A stretch of DNA of 5,662 nucleotides, taken from contig URWS01000117.1 in NCBI GenBank assembly GCA_900551605.1, positions 1-5,662 of the forward strand, given 5' to 3'. The DNA comes from an uncultured Collinsella sp. Lineage in GTDB: Bacteria; Actinomycetota; Coriobacteriia; Coriobacteriales; Coriobacteriaceae. Below are positions 1-5,662 of this stretch, in pieces. Under the pieces are notes generated by a model. It was not told where the DNA came from. It saw nothing but the letters and a program-made list of their open reading frames with translations, and ran no database searches. A program made the translations under genes and the position numbers. Each line of letters opens with the position of its first letter. Within the stretch, counting starts at the first letter, position 1.

Positions 1-47
1 CTACACTTATGCGATCGTCGGCAGCGTCAGATGTGTATAAGAGACAG
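1..47 (+). other. Illumina Nextera adapter and index (synthetic, not genomic)
   Basis: This stretch is library adapter, not genome. Positions 29-47 are the Tn5 mosaic end AGATGTGTATAAGAGACAG, and 15-28 are the rest of the Nextera Read 1 oligo (TCGTCGGCAGCGTC). Positions 7-14 (TTATGCGA) sit where the i5 index belongs and match my memory of a Nextera XT v2 index (S522). Positions 1-6 (CTACAC) match the end of the P5 flow-cell oligo. Bases 4-47 are repeated exactly, inverted, at 5619-5662. Genomic sequence starts at 48, inside proS. Any open reading frame running through this block carries a false C-terminus. Confidence 0.98.
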
Positions 48-1501
48 TCCTTCTTGGGGTCGAGCGGAATCACCGCGACCTCGTAGGGGGCGACGGAAAC
101 CGGCCAGACGATACCGTGCTCGTCGTTGTGCTGCTCCACGACGGCAGCGAGCGAACGGGACACACCCACGCCGTAGCAACCCATGATGAGCGGCTTCTCC
201 TTGCCGTCTTCGTCCATAAAGGTGGCGCCCATGGCCTCGGAGTACTTGGTGCCCAGCTGGAACACCTGAGAGACCTCGATACCGCGAGCAGCAGAGAGCG
301 GCTTGCCGCAGTGCGGGCAGGGATCGCCGGCGACGACGGTGACCAGGTCGGCCCACTCGTCGACGGTAAAGTCGCGCTCGGGGCAGGCACCGGTAAAGTG
401 ATAATCGACCTCGTTGGCACCGCAAGCCCACTGCTTGGACTCGCGCAGGCTCTCGTCGCAGACCAGACGGATACCCTCGGGCAGGTTGACCGGTCCGATA
501 AAGCCCTTGTGCAAGCCGTAGGTCTGGAGCTCCTCGTCGGTCATCATGCGATAGCCCTTGCCAAAGACATGCTCGGCCTTGCAATCGTTGAGCTCGTGGT
601 CGCCCGGGACAATGGCCACGACCGGCTTGCCCTCGGCGTCGATGAGCGCCAGCGACTTTCGCGTACCGTTCTCGGGGAAGCCAAAGAACTTGGCGACGGC
701 CTCGATGGTGCCCATGCCCGGAGTCTCGACCTTGGTGAGCGTACCGTCGCCAGGACCCTCGGTCACAACGACCTTGGTGCTTGCGGCCTCATCGTCGGCA
801 GCGAAGCCGCACTCATCGCAGTAGACGAGCGAAGCCTCGCCGGCGTCGGCCAAAGCCATGTACTCGACGGAGGTATCGCCACCGATCTCACCGGAGTCGG
901 CAACAACGGGCAGGGCCTTGATATAGCAGCGCTCGCAGATGTTAGCGTAGGCCTGCTTCATCTTGTCGTATTCCTCCTGCAGGCTCTCCTGCGTGGCGGA
1001 GAAGCTGTAGGCGTCCTTCATGATGAACTCGCGACCGCGCATCAGGCCAAAGCGGGGGCGGAACTCGTCGCGGAACTTATCCTGGATGTGGTAGAGGTTA
1101 ACGGGCAGCTGCTTGTAGGAGCACAGCTCATTGCGCACCAGGGCCGTGACGGTCTCCTCGTGCGTGGGGCCCAGGACGAACTCGCGACCATGACGGTCGT
1201 CAAAGCGCACAAGCTCCTTGCCATAGGCGTCGATGCGGCCGGACTCGCGCCACAACTCGGCGTCGACCATGATAGGCATCATAAGCTCCTGGGCGCCGGC
1301 AGCATCCATCTCGTCGCGCACGATGTTCTCGATCTTGCGGATCGAGCGCCATGCGAGCGGCAGATAAGAATACAGACCGGCGGCCTCCTTGCGGATCATG
1401 CCGGCACGGAGCAGCAGGCGGTGGCTGGCGAGCTCAGCGTCCGCCGGATCCTCTTTAAGCGTCGGCGCATAGAGCTTAGACATATACATTGCTCGAGTCA
1501 T
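48..1501 (-). CDS. proS: Proline--tRNA ligase (ProRS), 3' end cut off by adapter
   Basis: Class II aminoacyl-tRNA synthetase that charges tRNA-Pro with proline in the cytoplasm. I translated this frame by hand: 484 codons are present and no stop is reached. Visible features are a TxE-type GPTHEE loop (residues 111-116), motif 2 with FRDEFRPRFGLMRGREF (about 143-159), and motif 3 GCYGVGVSRSLAAVVEQH (441-458). Between motifs 2 and 3 lies the long insertion typical of bacterial E. coli-type ProRS: a YbaK-like editing domain (about 225-390) with PGDHELN (299-305) and a likely editing lysine near K282. CxxC pairs occur at 228/231 and 395/398. The family is usually about 570 residues, so most of the anticodon-binding domain, which begins near APYEVAVIPL (471-480), is missing. 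The ATG at 1499-1501 directly follows the ispG stop and has GAGGAG 6 nt upstream. Internal ATGs at codons 5 and 7 are alternatives, since many homologues begin near MSKLYAPTL. The usual IEVGHIF reads IEVSQVF here. Identity is secure. Confidence 0.96.
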
Positions 1502-2584
1502 TTATTTCTCCTCAATAAGTTTGTCGACCTCTGCCATAAGCGCGTCGACAATTTGGTCCTCAGCTACTTTACCAATGATCTGGCCATGCGAAAAGAGCAA
1601 GGCCTGACCACGTCCGCAAGCAACGCCCAGATCGGCATCAGAAGCCTCGCCGGGGCCATTAACGGCACATCCCATCACAGCGATCGAAAGCGACGCGGAG
1701 TAGTTCTTAAGCCGCTCGGTAACCTCCTCGGCAATGGGAATAAGGTTAACCTGGCAGCGGGCGCACGTGGGGCACGAGACAATCTCGGGGCCACGGCGAC
1801 GCAGGCCCAACGACTGCAGAATACCCCAGACAACCGGCGGCTCCTCAACCGGATCAGCTGTGAGCGACACACGCATGGTGTCGCCAATGCCTTCGGAAAG
1901 CAAGATACCCAAGCCTACAGAGCTCTTGATGGTGCCCTGGAGCTTGGTACCGGCCTCCGTAACGCCCAGATGAAGCGGAACGTGTGGAATCTCACGCGAC
2001 AGGGCTCGATAGGTATCGAGCGTCGTCTGTACGCTATGGGCCTTGGCGGAAAGCACAATGTTGGTAAACCCACGATCCTCAAAGTGCCGCACAAAGCGCT
2101 CGCTAGACATCACGAGCTTTTCGGGCTGCGTGAGGTCATCGCGCTCGGCGATATCCTGCTCAAGCGAGCCCGCGTTCACGCCAATGCGAATCGCGCACCC
2201 AGCGGCACCCGCAGCATCAATCACCGCGTCAACCTTGGCCCAATCGCCGATATTGCCGGGATTGATGCGAAGCTTGGCGGCACCAGCCTCGACGGCGCCG
2301 ATGGCGAGTTTATGGTTAAAGTGAATATCGGCAACGATCGGCACCGGAGACTCGGCACAGATGGTGCGAAAACCCTCAAGCGCGGCCTCGGTGGGCACGC
2401 TCACGCGCACGATATCGCAGCCAGCCTGCGCCAACGCGCACACTTGCGCAAGCGTTGCCTGGGCATCAGCGGTATCGGTGCAGGTCATGGACTGAACCAC
2501 GACCGGAGCGCCGCCACCGATCTGCACGCCGCCCACATGCACGGGGCACGTCAACTCGCGAGGCAAAGGATGGGATAAAGACAA
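1502..2584 (-). CDS. ispG: 4-hydroxy-3-methylbut-2-enyl-diphosphate synthase IspG (GcpE)
   Basis: Iron-sulfur enzyme of the MEP isoprenoid pathway. It converts 2-C-methyl-D-erythritol 2,4-cyclodiphosphate to HMBPP by reductive ring opening in the cytoplasm, with flavodoxin or ferredoxin as usual donor. The 360-residue product is close to the family norm (E. coli about 370). The N-terminal TIM-barrel part shows VGGVQIGGGAPVVVQSMTCTDT (17-38), VADIHFNHKLA (84-94) and KLRINPGNIG (104-113). The C-terminal part has the [4Fe-4S] ligands C271 and C274 (CPTC), C306 (VMGCAVNGPGEA) and E313. I chose the TTG at 2582-2584 (product MSLSHPLPREL) because AGGGGAG lies 8 nt upstream. An in-frame GTG at 2591-2593 overlaps that ribosome binding site. 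The upstream ATG at 2669-2671 would overlap rseP by 74 nt and add a Cys-rich tail with no IspG character. It lies 13 nt after rseP and abuts proS. An extra Cys, C277, follows the CPTC pair (CPTCARC). Confidence 0.97.
   Translation of the reverse strand: MSLSHPLPRELTCPVHVGGVQIGGGAPVVVQSMTCTDTADAQATLAQVCALAQAGCDIVRVSVPTEAALEGFRTICAESPVPIVADIHFNHKLAIGAVEAGAAKLRINPGNIGDWAKVDAVIDAAGAAGCAIRIGVNAGSLEQDIAERDDLTQPEKLVMSSERFVRHFEDRGFTNIVLSAKAHSVQTTLDTYRALSREIPHVPLHLGVTEAGTKLQGTIKSSVGLGILLSEGIGDTMRVSLTADPVEEPPVVWGILQSLGLRRRGPEIVSCPTCARCQVNLIPIAEEVTERLKNYSASLSIAVMGCAVNGPGEASDADLGVACGRGQALLFSHGQIIGKVAEDQIVDALMAEVDKLIEEK
1508..1513 (-). promoter_or_regulatory. Ribosome binding site for proS inside the ispG 3' end
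   Basis: GAGGAG on the minus strand lies 6 nt before the proS ATG at 1501. It is encoded within the last Glu-Glu codons of ispG. Because the ispG TAA directly abuts the proS ATG, the arrangement favours translational coupling and supports this start over the ATGs 12 and 18 nt downstream. Confidence 0.75.
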
Positions 2585-2592
2585 TCCAAACA

Positions 2593-2599
2593 CTCCCCT
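2593..2599 (-). promoter_or_regulatory. Ribosome binding site deciding the ispG TTG start
   Basis: AGGGGAG on the minus strand overlaps the rseP TAG stop (2598-2600) and lies 8 nt before TTG at 2584. It is the best Shine-Dalgarno match near the gene start. It sits too close to the in-frame GTG (2591-2593) to serve it, so it argues for initiation at TTG. Confidence 0.6.
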
Positions 2600-3959
2600 A
2601 CAGAATAAATCGAAGGATGTCGGAACGAAGCATATAGACAAACAGCAGCACAAAGAGCGCGATGCCCACATAGCTCACAATCGTCTGGACCTTGAGCGGA
2701 AGCTCGCGGCCCACAATCTTTTGAATGATCTCGATGACCAGCTTGCCGCCATCGAGTGGTGGGATGGGCAGCAGGTTCATAAAGCCAAGCGAGAACGAAA
2801 TGAGGGCGGCAAACGAAAGGAACGTGGCAGGACCGGCAGCAGCAGCCTGTGAGGACATAACGCTAATACCCACGATCGAAGAAGACTGATCGAGAATCTC
2901 CATCGTATGCTGCGGCTGGAGCAGGCGCATCACGCCCTCCGCGGTCTGCACAACATAGGAGAATGACAGACGCGCCAACGTGATGGGGTCTAAACGGACC
3001 ACCTGCGTAGAGGCATACACACCTAGGCGCTCGTCCTCTTTGAGCGCAACCGAGGTCGAATGCTGCTTGCCGTCGCGCTCATACTCAATGGCGATATCGT
3101 CCTTACCGGCGGCCTTGCCGATGGCATCGTAAACGTCCATCCAGGTAGAGCACGATACTCCGTCAACCGAAAGGATCGCGTCGCCGCCCTCGATAACCGC
3201 CTTGGCGGCAATAGACCCCTCGTCAACCTGACCGATCACGTTGGTATCCATCGGCACGGTGACACCCGCAATGGAATAGATGCTCATAAGCAGCAAAAAA
3301 CCCGTCAGGATATTGACGAGAATGCCCGCGAGCAGCATAAAGGCGCGCTTGAGAAAACCCTGGCCCAGATAGGTATACGAACGCTCTTGCGCAAGGAACT
3401 CAGCCTCGCCGCACGGCAGCTCCCACACATCGCCCTCGGCAGTCGCATGCTCTCGATCGAAACGGCGGCCGTCAAAGGTGGTGTAGCCCGCCGCGTCTCG
3501 CGGCAGCGTCTGATACTTGGTGGGATAGTAGCTCGGCGAGGGCTTCTCCCCTTCCTCATACCAAGGTGCGATGGAGCCCCAGCCCAGCAACAGAGCACAA
3601 GCCTCGAGCACATCCTCCTCGGAAAGCTCGAGTTCGGCGGCAAGGTCGGCCACGGTCACGCGACCATGACGATAGATAGCCGCGAGCACGCGATCGGCGC
3701 ACGAGACATCGGTCGGATCCATACCGCAGATGGCAGCATAGCCACCCAGCAGCAGCGGGGTCACGCCAAACTTGGTTCCAATGCGACGCGACATGTAATG
3801 GATGTCAAAGCGGCACGGCAGGCCCAAAAAGAACTCGGTCACACGGACGCCGCAGGCACGCGCCGCCAAAAAGTGGCCGCCCTCGTGCAAAAACACGAGG
3901 ACGGAAAGCATCAGCAGGCCCCAAAAGACCGATGAAAGAACGCTCAGAACAGTATCCAT
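2598..3959 (-). CDS. rseP: Site-2 intramembrane zinc metalloprotease, RseP/RasP-like (M50), with internal insert
   Basis: Membrane-embedded M50 protease that cleaves transmembrane substrates such as anti-sigma factors or signal-peptide remnants; the substrate here is unknown. The 453-residue product has segment 1 (about 5-24) running into the zinc motif HEGGH (25-29), segment 2 (about 203-230) with AGILVN (211-216), a single PDZ domain (about 237-310, with GSIAAKAVIEGGDAILSVDG), segment 3 (about 380-398) running into NLLPIPPLDGG (395-405; D403 is the third zinc ligand), and segment 4 (about 427-444). Between GGY (72-74) and segment 2 is an unusually long hydrophilic stretch of about 120 residues, including a helix-turn-helix-like piece (about 88-130). 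The usual AGP of segment 2 is AGI. The start is uncertain: ATG at 3957-3959 has AAGGA 15 nt upstream, which is long. A TTG at 3972-3974 would add MLFRF, but that AAGGA abuts it directly. The gene lies 25 nt after dxr. Family assignment is secure; the symbol is by homology and context. Confidence 0.94.
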   Translation of the reverse strand: MDTVLSVLSSVFWGLLMLSVLVFLHEGGHFLAARACGVRVTEFFLGLPCRFDIHYMSRRIGTKFGVTPLLLGGYAAICGMDPTDVSCADRVLAAIYRHGRVTVADLAAELELSEEDVLEACALLLGWGSIAPWYEEGEKPSPSYYPTKYQTLPRDAAGYTTFDGRRFDREHATAEGDVWELPCGEAEFLAQERSYTYLGQGFLKRAFMLLAGILVNILTGFLLLMSIYSIAGVTVPMDTNVIGQVDEGSIAAKAVIEGGDAILSVDGVSCSTWMDVYDAIGKAAGKDDIAIEYERDGKQHSTSVALKEDERLGVYASTQVVRLDPITLARLSFSYVVQTAEGVMRLLQPQHTMEILDQSSSIVGISVMSSQAAAAGPATFLSFAALISFSLGFMNLLPIPPLDGGKLVIEIIQKIVGRELPLKVQTIVSYVGIALFVLLFVYMLRSDILRFIL

Positions 3960-3984
3960 AAAACGAAAAAGCAATCCTTATGGG

Positions 3985-5172
3985 TTAGGAACGGGTTGCG
4001 GCGAGCACCTGCGCAGCTTTTTCACGCGCCCACGCATCGATGTCGCGAAGCTGCTCAAACGAATCGACCGCCAGCATATCGTGGGCATCCATGCAGGATT
4101 CCACAATGCGATCGATATCGGTAAAGCTGCAGCCATCGTGCAGGAAGGCATCGACGGCAACCTCATTGGCGGCATTGAGCACGCACGGCATGGTGCCACC
4201 CGTCTTGCCGGCACGCTCGGCCAGTGCCAGACAGCGGAAGGTATCCATGTCGGCAGCATCAAACGTGAGCTGTCCCAGCTCGCGAAAATCGATACGAGGC
4301 GCCGGGGTATCCCAACGCTCGGGATACGAGAACGCGAACTGGATGGGAATACGCATGTCGGAAGCACCGAGATGCGCCATCACGGAGCCGTCAGCGAACT
4401 CGACCATAGAGTGAATCTTGGACTGACGCTGCACGACCACGTTAATGAAATCGAGGTCGCAGTTGAACAGATGCATGGCCTCAATGCGCTCCAGGCCCTT
4501 GTTCATGAGGGTGGCGGAGTCGATGGTGATCTTGGCACCCATGGCCCACGTGGGATGTGCGAGGGCATCGGCACGCGTCACGCGATCGAGCTCGTCGCGC
4601 GTGCGGCCAAAGAACGGACCGCCCGAGCAGGTGAGCCAAATACAATGAGCCTCGCGCGGATTCTCCCCCAGATAGCACTGGTAGATGGCGGAGTGCTCAG
4701 AGTCGACTGGAATAAGCTGGCCCGGATGCGCCAACGGCATAAGCAAGTCGCCACCGACGACGAGGGACTCCTTGTTGGCAAGAGCAAGACGCTTATTCGA
4801 GGTCAAGGCCGCATGGCTCGCCTCGAGACCGGCGGCGCCCACAATAGCGACAAGCACGCAGTCGACATCGTCGCGACGCGCGAGATCGCAAACCGCCTGC
4901 GCGCCAACGCCGAGCTTCGTTCCCTCAGGCAGCTCCTGCAGCACGGCGTCATCGCCATGAGCGACATCGGCCACGGCAACCGCCGGAACCGAGAACTCAC
5001 GGGCAGCGGCAACGAGCTCGGAGGTACTGGAGTTAACGGACAGCGCCGTCACCTGCAGGCGATCGGCATGCTGGCGGCACACATCGAGTGCCTGGGTGCC
5101 GATAGAGCCCGTACAACCCAGGATGGCAACACGGAGGCGTCCATCGGGGCCATACGTCGTCTGGAATGACAT
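3985..5172 (-). CDS. dxr: 1-deoxy-D-xylulose-5-phosphate reductoisomerase (Dxr/IspC)
   Basis: Committed enzyme of the MEP pathway, the target of fosmidomycin. It converts DXP to 2-C-methyl-D-erythritol 4-phosphate with NADPH and a divalent metal, in the cytoplasm. The 395-residue product is full length. It shows the NADPH-binding GCTGSIG (19-25), LANKES (131-136), the metal ligands D157 and E159 in PVDSEHSA, the conserved KITIDSATLMNKGLE (214-228) with third ligand E228, IHSMVEF (253-259, with the catalytic-site His of the family), and the C-terminal VLNAANEVAV segment. The canonical HPQS just before IHSM reads QRQS (248-251). The ATG at 5170-5172 overlaps the cdsA stop as TAATG and has GGAGG 9 nt upstream. 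With ispG two genes downstream, the operon holds two MEP-pathway steps. Identity is very secure. Confidence 0.98.
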   Translation of the reverse strand: MSFQTTYGPDGRLRVAILGCTGSIGTQALDVCRQHADRLQVTALSVNSSTSELVAAAREFSVPAVAVADVAHGDDAVLQELPEGTKLGVGAQAVCDLARRDDVDCVLVAIVGAAGLEASHAALTSNKRLALANKESLVVGGDLLMPLAHPGQLIPVDSEHSAIYQCYLGENPREAHCIWLTCSGGPFFGRTRDELDRVTRADALAHPTWAMGAKITIDSATLMNKGLERIEAMHLFNCDLDFINVVVQRQSKIHSMVEFADGSVMAHLGASDMRIPIQFAFSYPERWDTPAPRIDFRELGQLTFDAADMDTFRCLALAERAGKTGGTMPCVLNAANEVAVDAFLHDGCSFTDIDRIVESCMDAHDMLAVDSFEQLRDIDAWAREKAAQVLAATRS

Positions 5173-5618
5173 TACAGCACGCCTCCGATCATCAAAAGCA
5201 GTTGCGCAGTGATGCAGCCGAAGATAAGCGAATCGCTACGATCGAGCATGCCGCCGTGGCCCGGGATAAGGTTGCCGGAATCCTTGACGCCCACGCCGCG
5301 CTTGATGCGCGACTCGATAAGGTCGCCGATAACGCCCAGAATGGACACGACCACGCCGCACAGCAGCGCATAGGGCAGGCTGAGCTTGTAGAAATGCGTC
5401 GCCCACAGGATGAGCCAAATCAAAACCGAGCCCAGGATGCCGCCGGCAAACCCCTCCCAGCTCTTTTTGGGAGAGATCTTGGGAACCATCTTGTGCTTGC
5501 CGATACGACTGCCCACGATGTAGGCAAACGAATCGGAGACCCAAAGGGAAGCGCAAACGCCCACCGAAAGCAGGGCGCCGGCAAAACCCGGCACGGCATC
5601 GCGCAGCAGCACGATAGC
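5172..5618 (-). CDS. cdsA: Phosphatidate cytidylyltransferase CdsA, C-terminal part only
   Basis: Integral-membrane enzyme that makes CDP-diacylglycerol from phosphatidic acid and CTP, the entry to bacterial phospholipid synthesis. Only the last 148 codons are genomic. The family is usually about 260-290 residues, so the N-terminal half is lost beyond the contig end. Visible are the motif SDSFAYIVGSRIGKHKMVPKISPKKSWEG (local residues 28-56), membrane segments near 58-75, 83-98 and 131-147, and the CDP-alcohol cytidylyltransferase signature from S103 to D129 (SRIKR, then KD, then PGHGG, then LDRSD). The serine in LDRSD occupies a position that is usually a hydrophobic residue or Thr in the signature. 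An apparent ATG at 5655-5657 gives an N-terminus MRSSAASDVYKRQ that is translated adapter and must be dropped; native coding starts with GCT at 5618. The stop overlaps the dxr ATG by 1 nt. Confidence 0.95.
   Translation of the reverse strand, partial: AIVLLRDAVPGFAGALLSVGVCASLWVSDSFAYIVGSRIGKHKMVPKISPKKSWEGFAGGILGSVLIWLILWATHFYKLSLPYALLCGVVVSILGVIGDLIESRIKRGVGVKDSGNLIPGHGGMLDRSDSLIFGCITAQLLLMIGGVL
5182..5186 (-). promoter_or_regulatory. Ribosome binding site for dxr within cdsA
   Basis: GGAGG on the minus strand lies 9 nt before the dxr ATG and inside the last codons of cdsA. The two genes overlap by one base (TAATG), so dxr translation is probably coupled to cdsA. Confidence 0.75.
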
Positions 5619-5662
5619 CTGTCTCTTATACACATCTGACGCTGCCGACGATCGCATAAGTG
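5619..5662 (-). other. Illumina Nextera adapter and index (synthetic, inverted copy)
   Basis: Positions 5619-5637 are the Tn5 mosaic end CTGTCTCTTATACACATCT, 5638-5651 are the rest of the Read 1 adapter in reverse complement, 5652-5659 (TCGCATAA) are the same 8-nt index as at 7-14, and 5660-5662 (GTG) begin the P5 complement. The copy is an exact reverse complement of 4-47, giving a false 44-bp terminal inverted repeat. It is not genomic and should be trimmed before any analysis. Confidence 0.98.

Noticed and set aside
27..584. Minus-strand open frame of about 185 codons at the left end ending in SLSLIHI
   Set aside because: It is an out-of-frame reading of proS, Arg-rich, whose C-terminus and stop come from the adapter.
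116..2578. A very long plus-strand open frame of about 820 codons antisense to proS and ispG
   Set aside because: It mirrors two unmistakable conserved genes on the minus strand and shows no recognisable domain or convincing start. Long antisense frames are expected in GC-rich genes with strong codon bias.
1502..2671. Longer IspG beginning at the ATG at 2669-2671
   Set aside because: The added 29 residues overlap the rseP C-terminus in another frame, are Cys/Leu/Phe-rich without family similarity, and lack a suitable ribosome binding site. The TTG at 2584 fits much better.
3960..3984. Possible promoter or terminator in the dxr-rseP gap
   Set aside because: The gap is 25 nt with no GC-rich hairpin and no room for -35/-10 elements. 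The T-run on the minus strand is too short and lacks a stem.
3060..5169. Long plus-strand open frames opposite rseP and dxr (3060-3935 and 3802-5169)
   Set aside because: They are shadows of conserved minus-strand genes, with low-complexity Arg/His/Gly-rich translations and no domain signature.
48..5618. CRISPR arrays, tRNA or rRNA genes, riboswitches, phage or defence genes
   Set aside because: I saw none. The genomic part is almost fully occupied by the five coding regions, with no direct-repeat array and no tRNA-like cloverleaf.
1..5662. 44-bp perfect terminal inverted repeats suggesting a transposon or linear element
   Set aside because: The repeats are Illumina Nextera adapter plus index. 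The DNA between them is an ordinary housekeeping cluster with no transposase.

Overview
This window is a short assembly contig from a fairly GC-rich bacterium. It carries five consecutive minus-strand genes of a well-known housekeeping cluster, bounded at both ends by Illumina Nextera library adapter sequence. Gene order in the direction of transcription (right to left) is cdsA (3' half only), dxr/ispC, rseP, ispG/gcpE, proS (5' part, about 484 codons). This order is common in Firmicutes and several actinobacterial lineages. The protein character (an RseP with a large insert between the first two membrane segments, a 360-aa IspG, E. coli-type ProRS with an editing insertion, high GC) suggests a gut Coriobacteriia such as Collinsella. 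That assignment is an impression from sequence, not a database result.

Layout: 1-47 is the end of a P5 oligo, an 8-nt index and the Read 1 transposon adapter. 48-1501 is proS on the minus strand, cut by the adapter inside its C-terminal anticodon-binding domain. 1502-2584 is ispG, 2598-3959 is rseP, 3985-5172 is dxr and 5172-5618 is the 3' part of cdsA, all on the minus strand. 5619-5662 is the same adapter plus index in inverted orientation. The genes are packed head to tail: cdsA and dxr overlap by 1 nt, dxr-rseP are 25 nt apart, rseP-ispG 13 nt, and ispG-proS directly abut. No gap could hold a promoter or a terminator, so the genes are almost certainly co-transcribed from a promoter beyond the right end.

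Function: Dxr and IspG are the committed step and the iron-sulfur step of the MEP isoprenoid pathway, which supplies precursors of undecaprenyl phosphate and quinones. CdsA makes CDP-diacylglycerol for phospholipids. RseP is an intramembrane site-2 zinc protease. ProS charges tRNA-Pro. The cluster therefore joins envelope lipid supply, membrane proteolysis and translation.

I found no undescribed multi-gene system. The most interesting biological point is a roughly 110-residue insert in RseP, predicted cytoplasmic, that contains a helix-turn-helix / winged-helix-like segment. The most important practical point is that both contig ends are synthetic. They create a false 44-bp terminal inverted repeat and false peptide tails.
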